Positions 46,959-56,376 of a DNA stretch of 64,000 nucleotides are shown one piece after another; within the stretch, counting starts at the first letter, position 1, and each line of letters starts with the position of its first letter. Origin of the DNA: CAVVSQ01 sp963848825 (GTDB lineage: Bacteria; Planctomycetota; Planctomycetia; Gemmatales; Gemmataceae); contig CAWKFA010000015.1 of assembly GCA_963848825.1 (NCBI GenBank), forward strand, positions 1,240,001 to 1,304,000, written 5' to 3'. The notes beneath the pieces were generated by a model. The model saw only the letters and a list, made by a program, of their open reading frames with translations, ran no database searches and was not told where the DNA came from. The position numbers were made by a program, and so were the translations under genes.

Positions 46959-47953
46959 ATGATGCTACGTTCTCGTCTCCCCCTGCTCATTACCGGCATC
47001 ACGGGTGTTGCCGGCTACAGCGCCTTCCATTATTTTCAAAAGCGCTATCCTGGCCAGGTGATCGGCACCAGACCGGCCCAGACCTGGCGACTCGAAGGCG
47101 ACGGCATCGCCGTCCTGGACGCCGAGGATGCGGCCGGCATGAGCGAGCTTTTTGATCGCCATGGCTTTCGCTCCGTTCTCAATGCCGTGGGCAACTGCAA
47201 GCTAAAATCGTGTGAACTCGACCCCGCCATGGCGCAGTGCTCAATGTCGCGAGCGCCCGGTCGATAGCCGACAACGTACGTCGCCACGGCTGCCGCCTGG
47301 TGCATCTCTCGTCCGACCTCGTCTTTGCGGGGGAAGGGCAGGGAGCTTATGTGGAAACCGATCCCGTCAGCCCGGTGACCATCTACGGCAAAACCATGGT
47401 CCAGGCAGAGGAGTTGTTGACCAGCAGCGTGCCGCACGCCGCGATCTTGCGAATTTCGTTGCCGATGGGGCCGAGCTTCAACCATCATGCGGCGCGATAG
47501 ATTGGATTCAGTCCCGTTTCCGCGCGAGCCGGCCGGCCACTCTTTATTTTGATGAGGTCCGCTCGTGTACCTATTGTGCCCACCTCAACCACGTGTTCGA
47601 GCATTTTCTCAGCAATAAGGAGCAGGGTCTGTTTCACTGTGGTGGGCCGCGCCAGCACGCTTTACGAAATCGCGCAAATTATCAATCGCGTGGGCGATTA
47701 CGACCCCGACCTACTCAAGGGCTGCCCGCGCCTGGAAGCAGGCCCCATGCCACCACGCGCCGGCAATGTGTCCATGAACAGCACGAAGCTCGTACGTGCC
47801 CTGGGTCATGAGCCCCTGTTGCCCTGGCCTCTCGGAGATGATCTCGTTCCAGACCACCGCCGCTGGCATTTCGATAGGCCGGTTGGCGAAGCGAGGTCCG
47901 TCGAGCAAATCGCGGAGAGACTCTATCGACCCCTGGGAGCTTGTCTGACGTAG
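46959..47953 (+). CDS. RmlD/SDR-like sugar-nucleotide-binding protein, frameshifted several times
   Basis: Four frame pieces join into one protein of about 330 residues: MLRSRLPLLITGITGVAGYS to about 47235; NVASARSIADNVRRHGCRLV to about 47490; GAIDWIQSRFRASRPATLYF to about 47640; VVGRASTLYEIAQIINRVGD to TAG 47951-47953. GITGVAGYSAF is the NAD(P) Gly-rich loop and VHLSSDLVFAGEGQGAYVET matches the RmlD catalytic Thr/Ser region. The YxxxK motif reads YGKTM, so the catalytic Lys four residues after Tyr is Met. Either an inactive or atypical reductase, or altered by frameshift noise. RmlD makes dTDP-rhamnose. It sits next to a GmhA-like isomerase, so a cell-surface sugar role is plausible. Confidence 0.75.
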
Positions 47954-48019
47954 CGGCCGAGTATCGTCGCAACTTACTTTTGTTCGGTGGTCTTATAAAT
48001 TTTTAGCTGTGGGAATGTG

Positions 48020-48039
48020 GCGTGGGCTTAAGCCCACGC
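48020..48039. repeat. GCGTGGGCTTAAGCCCACGC hairpin
   Basis: Perfect 9-bp stem with a 2-base loop, same family as 17472-17491, in the gap between the RmlD-like and SIS genes. Confidence 0.75.
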
Positions 48040-48122
48040 TACGTAATTTTACCCATAGGCCTCAGGGCGCCATGAAAGACTCAGAGATTATTGGCACAGA
48101 GGGGCGGCGCAGGGCTTGCCGG

Positions 48123-48722
48123 TCATTTTTCGCCGAGGCCAATTCGGCCATGAAGATTGTCAACGACCCAGTGGAAGGCTGCCAGGTGAATTGATTCGAC
48201 AATACCCATGTCGTCAAGGGGGACATGCAGATTGTGGTGGGCCAGGTTTTTCAGTTTGCCGCCGGAAAAGCCGGTGCAACCGAAGGTGCGCACGCCATTG
48301 CGATTGGCCCAGTCGACGGCCCTGAGGATGTTGGCGCTATTGCCGGAACCGCTGATGGCCACGAGCAGGTCTCCCGGGCTGGCAAGGTTCTTGAGCTGTT
48401 CGACAAAAACCCGGTCAAAGCCCTCGTCGTTACCCCAGGCCAGAATATAAGGCGTGTTATCCGTGAGGCTTAGAACGCGCAGGCGTTTCTTTTTGTCGTT
48501 TTCAAAGTCTTCCCGTCGAATGGTACCCTTGCCAAGGTCTTCGCAGAGGTGCGAGGCGTTGGAGCCGCTACCGCCATTGCCGATGATGAAGACAAAGCGA
48601 CTTTTTTGGTAACAATCGAAGACAGCGTCCGCGAGCGTTTGTACCTGGTCCGGGTCGATGCGATTCATTTCCAAGGCGACCCGTTCCAGAAAGGCGCGCG
48701 GGGTCATCTTAACGCCAAGCAT
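48123..48722 (-). CDS. SIS-domain sugar isomerase, GmhA-like
   Basis: 199 residues of the phosphoheptose isomerase type (sedoheptulose 7-phosphate to heptose phosphate). The SIS signature is FVFIIGNGGSGSNASHLCED and LVAISGSGNSANILRAVDWA, with a C-terminal IVESIHLAAFHWVVDNLHG that carries the His-x3-His pattern of the active site. The family forms tetramers in the cytoplasm and feeds ADP- or GDP-heptose. It lies on the opposite strand to the neighbouring RmlD-like gene. An in-frame Met a few residues later (MTPRAFLERVALEMNRI) is an alternative start. Confidence 0.88.
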   Translation of the reverse strand: MLGVKMTPRAFLERVALEMNRIDPDQVQTLADAVFDCYQKSRFVFIIGNGGSGSNASHLCEDLGKGTIRREDFENDKKKRLRVLSLTDNTPYILAWGNDEGFDRVFVEQLKNLASPGDLLVAISGSGNSANILRAVDWANRNGVRTFGCTGFSGGKLKNLAHHNLHVPLDDMGIVESIHLAAFHWVVDNLHGRIGLGEK

Positions 48723-48892
48723 GTCAACCTACTTTCCTTGATATAACCGTCGAATAGCCCTTGGCGGGCACGGTCATCTTACCGCATGTCGCTAATTTTT
48801 GACCAGAGATGTACAGGCATATTCGTTTGACCCGCGCGGGCGAGACGGGTAACTTGGTATTAACGCCACGACGATGAACCGAGGAAAAATCT

Positions 48893-50262
48893 ATGTTGCG
48901 GTTCGATGCGCAGCGGCCTGCCTCCTTGTGTGACGGGCTCTCCCGGCGCAACTTCCTGCATGCGGGCGCGATACCGGCGCTTGGCCTGACCTTGCCTGGC
49001 CTATTTGCTCACAAGGCTGCCGCCACCGAACCCGACCGCGACATCAACTGCATCATGCTCTTTTTGGTCGGCGGCCCCAGCCAGCTCGATACCTGGGACC
49101 CCAAGCCCGACGCCCCGGCGGAAGTTCGTGGCCCCTATCGGCCAATTGCCACGAACGTGCCAGGCATGCAAATCAGCGAAATCTTCCCGCGCATGGCCCG
49201 CCATGCCGACAAGTACTCAATTATTCGTTCCATGTATCACACCGCTACCGCGGTGCACGACACCGGCTATCAAATGATGCAGACGGGCCGGCTCTTTACC
49301 GGCGGTATCGAGCATCCTCACGTGGGTTGCGTACTCGGTTATGTCAAAGGGCAACGCGGCGAGGTCCCAGCCCACGTTTTATTGCCTCGGCCTATCGGGC
49401 GCACGGGGGGCAATCTTCCCCATGGCCACACCGCGGGCTATTTGGGTCGTCAGTATGACCCGTTTATTCTGAACGCCGATCCAGCCGTACCCAATTTTCA
49501 GGTGCCGGACCTCCTGCCGCCCCCCTATGTCTCCGCGCACGTTCGGAACGCCGCCAGCGCCTACGCGATGCCGTCGACGGCGCCATCGCTTCGTTTGAAG
49601 ACAGTGCGCAGGCACGCCAGATGGATGGTAATTTCAGCCTTGCCTATCGGCTCATGTCCAGTCCGCAGGCGCGGGCGGCGTTTGCGCTTGACCAGGAGCC
49701 TGCCAGCACGCGTGACCGTTATGGCCGTACGCGCTTCGGCCAAAGTTGTCTTTTGGCCCGGCGCCTGGTCGAACGGGGCGTCCGTTTTGTTACCGTCAAC
49801 ATGTTTGAAACAGTGTTTGATGAAGTTACCTGGGACATACATGGCTCCCGCCCATTCACCGACATCAACCAGATGGCCCGGGAAGTCGTACCTAATTTCG
49901 ACCGCGCCTATACGGCGTTGCTGGAGGATTTGCACGAGCGGGGGCTTTACCAAACTACCATGGTGACCGCCATGGGCGAATTTGGCCGAACTCCCAAAAT
50001 CAACCCTGCCGGCGGCCGAGACCACCATCCTGGCGTTTGGTCCATGCTTATAGGGGGTGGTCCAATTCGTGGCGGCCGAGTTATCGGTGCCTCGGACGAG
50101 TTGGGTTATCGTCCTAAATCGCGGCCGGTCACACCGGGCGAAGTGGCCGCCACGCTCTATCGTGGGTTGGGAATTGACCATCATCGCGAACTGCCCGGTC
50201 CGCAGAATCGTCCGATTTCCATGGTGGACTTTGGGCTAGAGCCGATTCGGGAACTGTTTTAA
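48893..50262 (+). CDS. DUF1501 protein with Tat-type signal, frameshifted once
   Basis: ATG 48893, GAGGAAAAA upstream. The N-terminus holds a twin-arginine-like signal (LSRRNFLHAGAIPALGLTLP). DUF1501 motifs: CIMLFLVGGPSQLDTWDPKP, YSIIRSMYHTATAVHDTGYQ, HPHVGCVLGYVKGQR. A missing base near 49550 moves to the frame DAVDGAIASFEDSAQARQMD, which continues GVRFVTVNMF, TMVTAMGEFGRTPKIN, GRDHHPGVWSMLIGGG to TAA 50260-50262. Joined, about 455 residues. DUF1501 resembles alkaline-phosphatase/sulfatase-fold proteins and is usually paired with PSCyt1/DUF1549 genes in planctomycetes, as here. Function unproven. Confidence 0.9.
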
Positions 50263-50273
50263 AAAAAGTAATA

Positions 50274-50360
50274 AGAGCGTTCGGAAAAAAAGGGGTCAGA
50301 CCCCTTCAACGCTTTTGCAGGGTATTGAGGGGGTCTGACCCCTTTTTTTCCGAACGCTCT
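50274..50360. terminator. perfect 31-bp inverted repeat of the GGGGTCAGACCCC family
   Basis: 50274-50304 (AGAGCGTTCGGAAAAAAAGG...CCCC) is the exact reverse complement of 50330-50360, spacer 25 bp. Outer arms (AGAGCGTTCGG) differ from the AGCCCGTTGA arms of other copies yet still pair. It starts 12 bp after the DUF1501 stop. Confidence 0.88.
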
Positions 50361-50437
50361 AAGGAGGCCCTACTCCTTGGATCTCAGGACTGCAGGCCCG
50401 TTACTCCAGGACATTTAAACCGAAGGCCTAACAGGTC

Positions 50438-52888
50438 ATGTATCTCGTCACACTTCTTGTCGCAGTGTCCACCGTCGGCGCCCGGAACTATCCATTCAGC
50501 CACCTCATATCGTTCTCACCGGACCAGAGGCCAGTCAGCGCCTGGTCGTGATCGCCGGTGGCGCGGGAGTAGCCACGGCCGATCTGACCAACCAGGCGCA
50601 GTTTCGGGTCCTCCGATCCGACAGTCGCCAGAATCGATGACAACGGTTGCGTTCGGGCCGTCGGTGATGGTATGGCCACGATTACCGCGACAGTTGGAAC
50701 GAGCCATACCGCCACCCTGGTTAAAGTGATGAAATCCAAGGAGATTGCTGACTGGAGTTTTCGCAACGATGTATTGCCTGTATTGACCAAGGCGGGGTGT
50801 AATTCAGGCGCCTGCCACGGTGCGCTTGCTGGCAAGGGAGGCTTCAAGTTGTCTCTCCGCGGCTATGCCCCCAGCGATGATTATTTCGTCCTCACGCGCC
50901 AGGTGCAGGGCCGGCGGGTCAACCGGGTAGAACCAGCACAAAGCCTTATGCTTCTGAAGCCCACGCTGGCCGTGGCACACGGGGGCGGGCTCAAGATCGA
51001 AGTGAAGTCGCCGGAGTACAACCTTCTGGCTGACTGGATCGCGTCTGGAGCGCCTGGCCTGAGTCCCGGTGATCCCCACATTCAGCGCGCTCGAAGTTTT
51101 TCCGATAGGCGCCGTTTTGAAGCCCAAGGACAAGCTGCAAGTTCTCGTGCGTGCGCGCTACTCCGACGGCCGCGCGGCGGACGTAACACGTTGGGCACGT
51201 TTTGCCAGCACGGACGATCTGGTCGCGAGTGTGGACGACGGCGGGCAAGTTCAGGTCAGTGGCCATGGCGAGACTGCCGTGACGGTCTCGTTTTCCAATC
51301 TGGTTGCGTCCACGCGCATCGCCTCGCCATTGCCGAACAACATCGACCCGAAGGTTTTCGCCGAGGCGCCGCGGCGTAATTTTATCGACACGTTGGTGCT
51401 CAACAAGTTGGCGGCGCTGCACATTCCGCCTTCGCTTCAGTCGACAGATAGCGAGTTCATCCGCCGCGTTTTTTTGGATGCCACGGGGACCTTGCCGAGG
51501 CCCGAAGAGGTGCGCCGTTCACGGCGGACAGTCGCGTAAACAAACGGTCGCTGCTCATTGACGAATTGTTGTCCAGGCCGGAATATGTCGATTATTGGTC
51601 TTACAAGTGGTCCGATCTGTTGCTCATTTCCAGCCGTAAATTGCCCCAGCCGGCGATGCGTTCGTTTTATCATTTTGTGCGTGAAAGCGTGGCCGACAAT
51701 AAGCCCTGGGACCATTTCGCTCGCGAAATCCTCACCGCGCAAGGAAGCAGCTTGCAAAATGGTCCAGCCAACTACTTTGTGCTCCACAAAGAGGTGACGG
51801 CATTGACGGAAACCACGGCGCTTACCTTCATGGGTACGTCGATCACTTGCGCGCTGTCACAACCATCCGCTCGAAAAGTGGACGCAGGACCAATACTGGG
51901 GCATGGCCAACCTCTTTTCGCGGGTAATCATCAAGAACGGCGATCGGGCTGGCGAAGTCACCGTGCAATCGCAAAGTACTGGCGACGTGCTGCATCCACG
52001 CCGAGGCCTGCCGATGCCGGCGGCACCGCTGGATGGTAAGGAGGCTGGCGCCGGTCAGGATCGGCTGGTTTTTTTTGCCGATTGGTTGACTGCCGCGGAA
52101 AACCCATTCTTCGCCAAGGCCATAGTCAATCGCGTCTGGCGTAACTTCATGGGCCGAGGCCTGGTCGAAGCCGAAGACGATCTTCGGCAAACGAACCCGC
52201 CCACCAATGCGGAACTGCTGGAAGCGCTGGCACACGATTTTCGCGAGCATCATTATGACATGAAATATCTGATGCGCACGATCATGGAGTCCGCAACATA
52301 CCAGCGTTCCTCCCTGTCGTTGCCGGGCAATAAAGCCGATGATCGCTTTTATTCCCATTACTTGGTCCGGCGCCTGCCCGCCGAAGTAGTGTTGGATGGG
52401 TACAGCGCCATCACCAAGGTGCCCACCTCTTTCAACAAGCTGCAGATCGGCACGTCGGGAGGCAACGCCGGTACGCCCGACTATCCGCTGGGTACCCGCG
52501 CTTTACAGTTGCCGGACACGCAACTTGTTTCGCAGTTCCTGGACGCCTTCGGCAGGCCGGAACGTGGCCAAACTTGTTCGTGTGAGCGGCAACAAGATTC
52601 AAGCGTGACGCAAGCGCTCCATCTCTACAACGGCCAGACCCTCAATGACAAGCTTCGCGCCAAGAATTCGCGCGTCGAGGAATGGTTGGCCGAAAAGATT
52701 GGCGACGACGAGGCGGTTCGCCGCCTGTTTGAACTGGCGCTCTGTCGCCAGCCGACCGCGCGGAACATACGCGGTTCCTCAGCCTGCTGGCTGACACGTC
52801 TGGCAATCCGAATTCAGCACGTCGTGACACGCTTGAAGACCTATTTTGGGCCGTGCTGACCGGCCGTGAGTTTTTATTCAATCGTTAG
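50438..52888 (+). CDS. PSCyt1 / Ig-like / DUF1549 / DUF1553 protein, frameshifted about six times
   Basis: Seven frame pieces read one secreted protein of about 810 residues from ATG 50438 (MYLVTLLVAVSTVGARNYPF, signal-like) to TAG 52886-52888. In order: an Ig-like piece (IVLTGPEASQRLVVIAGGAG), then KAGCNSGACHGALAGKGGFK, the planctomycete cytochrome-c-like heme motif (C-x4-CH), a second Ig-like domain (DKLQVLVRARYSDGRAADVT), DUF1549 (FIRRVFLDATGTLPRPEEV; LLIDELLSRPEYVDYWSYKW; TCARCHNHPLEKWTQDQYWG with a CxxCH motif) and DUF1553 (AIVNRVWRNFMGRGLVEAED; LRQTNPPTNAELLEALAHDF; ESATYQRSS). Breaks at about 50510, 50625, 51072, 51535, 51850 and 52762. In planctomycetes such genes pair with DUF1501 genes; the function is unproven, possibly periplasmic redox or polysaccharide use. 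Confidence 0.85.
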
Positions 52889-52889
52889 C

Positions 52890-52951
52890 AGCCCGTTTAA
52901 AAAGGGGTCAGACCCCTTTTCAAGGGGGTCTGACCCCTTTTTAAACGGGCT
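52890..52951. terminator. perfect 27-bp inverted repeat of the GGGGTCAGACCCC family
   Basis: 52890-52916 (AGCCCGTTTAAAAAGGGGTC...CCCC) and 52925-52951 are exact reverse complements with an 8-base loop. It begins right after the DUF1553 gene's stop. Confidence 0.9.
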
Positions 52952-52982
52952 GTTAGCAGCAAATGACGATGCAGAGGTCCCA

Positions 52983-55900
52983 ATGAGATCAATTATCTTC
53001 GCTCTGGGCGTGGTGCTGGCCCACGCCGGGGTCATCGTCGCTCAACCCCCGAGCTTTGGTGGGGACGTGCGCCCGTTTTTGGCCAAATACTGCCTCGAAT
53101 GCCACAATGCCAAGGCGCAGAAGGGCGGTTTGAACCTCGAGACTTATAAGGGGATCCTCGAAGGGTCGGACAAAGGGCTGGTTCTCGTCGCCGGCAAGCC
53201 CGACGAAAGCCCCTTGGTGCTATCGGTGGAGGGCAAGTCGAAGCCGGTGATGCCTCCCAAGACGGCCAAAATTCATCCGCGTCCGGAGGAGACACTCCTG
53301 CTGCGGACGTGGGTTCGCGACGGTGCCAAGGAGGGTGGCGGGATAGTCAAGAACATTATCCCCAACATCAAGCCCCGCAAGCCAACCGAGGCGCCTATTA
53401 CCAGCGTGGCTTACGCCGATTCGGTCATTGCGCTGGGCAAATATAAACTCCTTCAGTTGATTGATTTGCAAAACGGCAACGTCGCGGACTTTCCGCAGAC
53501 GGGCAACGTCACCGCGCTCGCCTTTACGCGCGTGCGAACATGCTCGCCGCGGGGATCGGGCACGCTGGCGCCAGCTCCGGGCTTTTGTTGCAGAGAATGG
53601 GCGATTCCTCGAAAGTGACACGCACCCTCGCGGATTTTCATGAGGACGCCATCCTCGATGTTGCGTTCTCTCCAGACGGCAAATATCTGGCCAGCGCGAG
53701 CTATGATACGCGGATCAAACTTCTGGCTTTGCCAGGGGTGTTTGACCAGCCACTGCCTGCTCGCCTTCTGAAGGAGCACAGCGACGCCGTTTATGCGGTC
53801 GCTTTCAGTCCAGACAGCAAACGGCTGGCATCGTGCTCGGCGGACCGGGCCATCAAGGTGTGGGACGTGGAGACGGCGAAGCTTCTTTATACGCTGGGCG
53901 ATGCCAGTGATTGGTTGTACACGCTGGCCTGGAGCCCTGATGGCAAACGTCTCGCGGCCGGCGGCGCGGACAAGAGCATACGCACCTATGAGGTCCGGGA
54001 CGACGGCGCCAAAATCGTTCAATCTGTATTCGCGCACGAAGGGCCGGTGCAGAAGATTGTGTATTCGGAAGACGGCCAGACGCTTTATTCGTTGGGCCAG
54101 GATCAAGTCGTCAAATCCTGGGACGCCAGGCGTATGGTCGAACGCAAGATCTACAAAAAGCTTCCGGAGGCAGGGCTCTGTCTGGCGGTACGGCAAGGCC
54201 AAATCGCGGTCGGTCGCTACGATGGCACGTTGCAGTCCATCGATGGTCAGACAGGTGCCACGCTTCGTGAGACTGGCAGCACCAACATGCGTGCCGATCT
54301 CGTGCCGGGTGATTCGCCTGGACACGGGGCGGTTGTCCCCTTGCCACTGGTAATTGAAGGGAAGCTGGGCAAGGCCGGGGCCGTCGATTTCTATCGTTTC
54401 GAGGTGAAAAAGGGCCAACAGCTCGGGGTAAAGGTTGAAGCTACCGACAAGCAGGCCAAGTTTGACCCCTTCCTGGAGCTGACCGGCACCGGCGACCGGG
54501 TGCTGGCCGCGACAAACGTTGGTTTTTTGGGTTTCACCTTCACTGATGCGGGTGTGGTTGCCGTGGGGGTTCGGGATCGGGATTTTCGCGGCGGTTCCAA
54601 CATGACCTATCGTTTGATCCTGGGCGAAGTGCCCGTGGTCACGTCCTGTTTTCCCTTGGGAGTAGAGCGCGGCAGCGAAACGATGATCGACGTCAAGGGC
54701 GTTTTCCTCGATAGGAATCAAGTCCTGGTGAAGGTGCCGGCCGATGCCGTTCCTGGTAGCAAAATCATGGCGCCGATCACGTCTTCCAGGGGTAAGCCAC
54801 TGGGCACGCTGGACCTTGTCGTCGGCGAATTTCCGGAAGTGGTCATGAAGGCGGGGTACGAGAACGTTAAGGCCACAAATGCCGGTATGGTATCGGTGCC
54901 AGGAACGGCCAATGGGCGACATCCTTCAAGCAGGTCAACGCGACGTCTGGAAATTCACGGCGAAAAAGGGCCAACAGTTGGTGCTGGAAACGAATGCCCG
55001 ACGCCTTGGCTCCGAGCTCGATACCGTGCTGGACGTTCTTGACATCCAGGGCAAACCTGTGCCTCGTGCGCTGCTGCGGTGCCAGGCCAAGACCTATGTG
55101 ACCTTCCGCGATCACGATTCCGCCGCCGCGGGCATCCGTATTGAGGCCTGGAACGAGCTGGCCACTGACGACCTCATCTACGCCGGCGGCGAATTGATGA
55201 AAATCGCGGCACTCCCGACGCATCCGGACGCTGACTGCTTTTTCTTCAGTGCCAATGGTCAGCGAAGCGGTTTTCTTGACACCACGCCCATGCATCACAG
55301 CCAAAACGAACCCATGTACAAAGTAAGTCTGCATCCGCCCGCCACGCCCCTGTCGCCCAATGGTTACCCCCTGTTCACGCTCTACTACAGCAATGACGAC
55401 GGTGGACCAGGGTATGGCCGGGATTCACGTATCCTGTTCGACCCTCCCGCCGATGCTGACTATCTCGTTCGCGTTGGAGACGCACGTAGTCAAGGAGGCG
55501 ACAACTATGCCTATCGTTTGACGGTCCGTCCGCCGCGACCAAGCTTTAACATCCGCTTTAGCCCCGCGAAGCCCTCGGTTTGGCGTGGGGGTGCCGTGCC
55601 TATTCGTATCAGTGCGGATCGCCTCGACAGCTACGATGGCCCCATCGACATACGTTTTGAAGGCCTGCCACCCGGCTTTAGTGCGCCGCCGACCGTGATC
55701 GAATCGGGTCAGAGTGGCACGGATATTGCTTTGTACGCGGACAACGACGCTCAGTCGCCCGCGTCGCCGTCGCCCTTCCGGGTGAGTGGCATGGCGAGGA
55801 TTGGCACGGAAACAATTCGCAAGGAAGCGCTCGGCCAGGGCCCGCAAGCAGTTGACGCAGGCGACATCGTTGCCTTTACGGAGGAAACAGCTATCACCGT

Positions 55901-56187
55901 TCGTCCGGGTGAGCAGGTGAAGCTCACGGTTCACATCAGAGCGCCGTCAAGGCTACTTGGGCAGGGTTCCGCTGGAAGTTCGCGGCTTGCCCCACGGCGT
56001 GCGCGTTCAGGACCTCGGCTTGAACGGTATCCTTGTCAATGAAAACGAGGTCCGCCGGACGATCGTCATCCAGGCCGAGTCCTGGGTGGCGCCGTGCTCG
56101 CGTCCTTTTGTTATTTTGGCCAAGCGGGAGGGAAAAAACACCGAACATGGGGCCAGGGCAGTCATGTTGCATGTCGGAGCTCGATAG
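52983..56187 (+). CDS. PSCyt1 cytochrome-c-type, WD40-repeat and PPC-domain protein, frameshifted three times
   Basis: ATG 52983 (GAGG upstream) begins a signal peptide (MRSIIFALGVVLAHAGVIVA). Pieces: frame 1 to about 53540; frame 2 to about 54905; frame 3 to about 55965; frame 4 to 56187; total about 1065 residues. PSCyt1: VRPFLAKYCLECHNAKAQKG with CxxCH heme site, then ESPLVLSVEGKSKPVMPPK. WD40 blades: AILDVAFSPDGKYLASASYD, AVYAVAFSPDSKRLASCSAD, WLYTLAWSPDGKRLAAGGAD, PVQKIVYSEDGQTLYSLGQD. Then two pre-peptidase C-terminal (PPC)-like beta domains (DVWKFTAKKGQQLVLETNAR). It is the third planctomycete-type gene in a row on this strand. Known: function unproven; heme binding and propeller suggest an extracytoplasmic redox or binding role. 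Confidence 0.85.
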
Positions 56188-56376
56188 TTTTTCTTGTACA
56201 GTTGACAAAAGGCCGGTTGTGGCGCATGTTTAGGTTGTAATAACAAATCCGTCTTTTCCGGGTCACGTTGCCTGGGATTGCTTCCGATTCGTTCGTGAAC
56301 CATTTATCCACTCGAAGTATCCAGCGTCTGCGCTTTCCTTCATGGTTGAGGACGCGGAACTGGGTGGAGAATAGAA

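Noticed and set aside
53453..54922. 489-codon minus strand open frame
   Set aside because: It is antisense to the WD40 region, whose repeats on the + strand are clear.
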